Positions 22,974 through 23,117 of a stretch of DNA of 23,117 nt are shown piece after piece. Source of the stretch: JANNRR01 sp031401675. Lineage in GTDB: Bacteria; Pseudomonadota; Alphaproteobacteria; Rhodobacterales; Rhodobacteraceae. How positions within the stretch are numbered: the first letter of the stretch is position 1; the number at the start of each line of letters is the position of its first letter. Made by a program: the position numbers and the translations under genes. Where the stretch lies: positions 1-23,117 of the forward strand of contig JANNRR010000041.1 in assembly GCA_031401675.1 (NCBI GenBank), written 5' to 3'. The notes beneath the pieces were generated by a model. That model was not told the origin of the DNA, did not search any database, and saw only the letters and a list, made by a program, of their open reading frames with translations.

Positions 22974-23117
22974 GTAATACCAATGGCCTTCGTTGGTGAC
23001 TCTTTTGGGATTCCCTTGGCTCTCGAAGTCTGAATCAATGCGACCTCAAAGTGGGGAGGTTGCCATGGCAGGGATCGCGGTCACGCGGAAGGAGTTGACG
23101 GCGCCGGAGCTTCGTTC
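22974..23117 (+). mobile_element. Left end of an IS630-type insertion sequence, cut by the window edge
   Basis: Immediately after the DMT permease stop the sequence becomes less GC-rich and carries a transposase start (see next feature). IS630 elements insert at TA; the TA at 22975-22976 is one candidate target, but the terminal inverted repeat cannot be checked without the other end. ACCAA (22979-22983) and TTGGT (22993-22997) form a small inverted repeat that may be part of the element end or a terminator for the permease operon. Confidence 0.55.
23065..23117 (+). CDS. IS630-family transposase, N-terminal fragment
   Basis: The last 53 bases encode MAGIAVTRKELTAPELRS, preceded by GGGGAGG 5 bases from the ATG. 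The pattern, with two hydrophobic residues, R-x-x-LTA-x-ELR near the N-terminus, is how many IS630-family transposases begin (helix-turn-helix region follows). Only 17 complete residues are visible, so the family call is provisional. Confidence 0.6.
   Translation, partial: MAGIAVTRKELTAPELR

Noticed and set aside
1..23117. CRISPR arrays, tRNA or rRNA genes, toxin-antitoxin pairs, phage or secretion genes
   Set aside because: No regularly spaced repeats, no cloverleaf-like or rRNA sequence, and no such families were recognised on either strand.

Overview
The window reads as high-GC, gene-dense alphaproteobacterial DNA, most likely from the Rhodobacterales. The reasons are the strong G/C preference at third codon positions, overlapping ATGA gene junctions, dense CUT1-type sugar ABC transporters, and a short hairpin (GCCGGA-TGCC-TCCGGC followed by GGGATATTT) at about 2574-2600 that resembles an intergenic motif I remember as common in Rhodobacteraceae. 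It is an accessory carbohydrate and sugar-acid catabolism island. No rRNA, tRNA or CRISPR was seen, and no intergenic stretch exceeds about 300 bases.

Layout. (1) 1-87 does not look like the natural upstream part of the first gene; it appears to be a junction or chimera with a fragment reading on the minus strand. (2) 88-2572 (+): remainder of a sugar ABC importer (truncated permease, second permease with a large extra loop, ATPase). (3) 4291-2622 (-): KduD-like dehydrogenase and an alpha/beta hydrolase, divergent from (4) an IclR regulator at 4494-5294 (+). (5) 6851-5341 (-): MaoC hydratase and a Gfo/Idh/MocA oxidoreductase. (6) 6950-9820 (+): a second, active-site-variant MaoC protein, a substrate-binding-protein-like protein with no signal peptide, and a CaiB/BaiF CoA-transferase. 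(7) 9878-19374 (+): a complete sugar ABC importer (binding protein, two permeases, ATPase) running into mandelate-racemase-family dehydratase, rhamnose-mutarotase-like protein, RraA-like aldolase, a second frameshifted mandelate-racemase-family gene, amidohydrolase lactonase and NAD-dependent epimerase/dehydrogenase. (8) 20273-19503 (-): GntR/FCD regulator, divergent from (9) a UxaA-type altronate dehydratase and a DMT permease (20555-22973, +). (10) The right edge enters an IS630-type insertion sequence.

How the genes may work together (inference): the importer at 9878-14183 brings in a sugar. A mutarotase, an NAD-dependent dehydrogenase, a lactonase, an enolase-superfamily dehydratase and an RraA-type aldolase then form the parts list of a non-phosphorylating oxidative sugar pathway, of the L-rhamnose/L-fucose or uronate type. 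The KduD-like dehydrogenase and UxaA dehydratase would handle related 3-deoxy or aldonate intermediates. The MaoC / binding-protein-like / CaiB module adds acyl-CoA chemistry that does not belong to any textbook sugar route. It is the most likely place for undescribed biology here.
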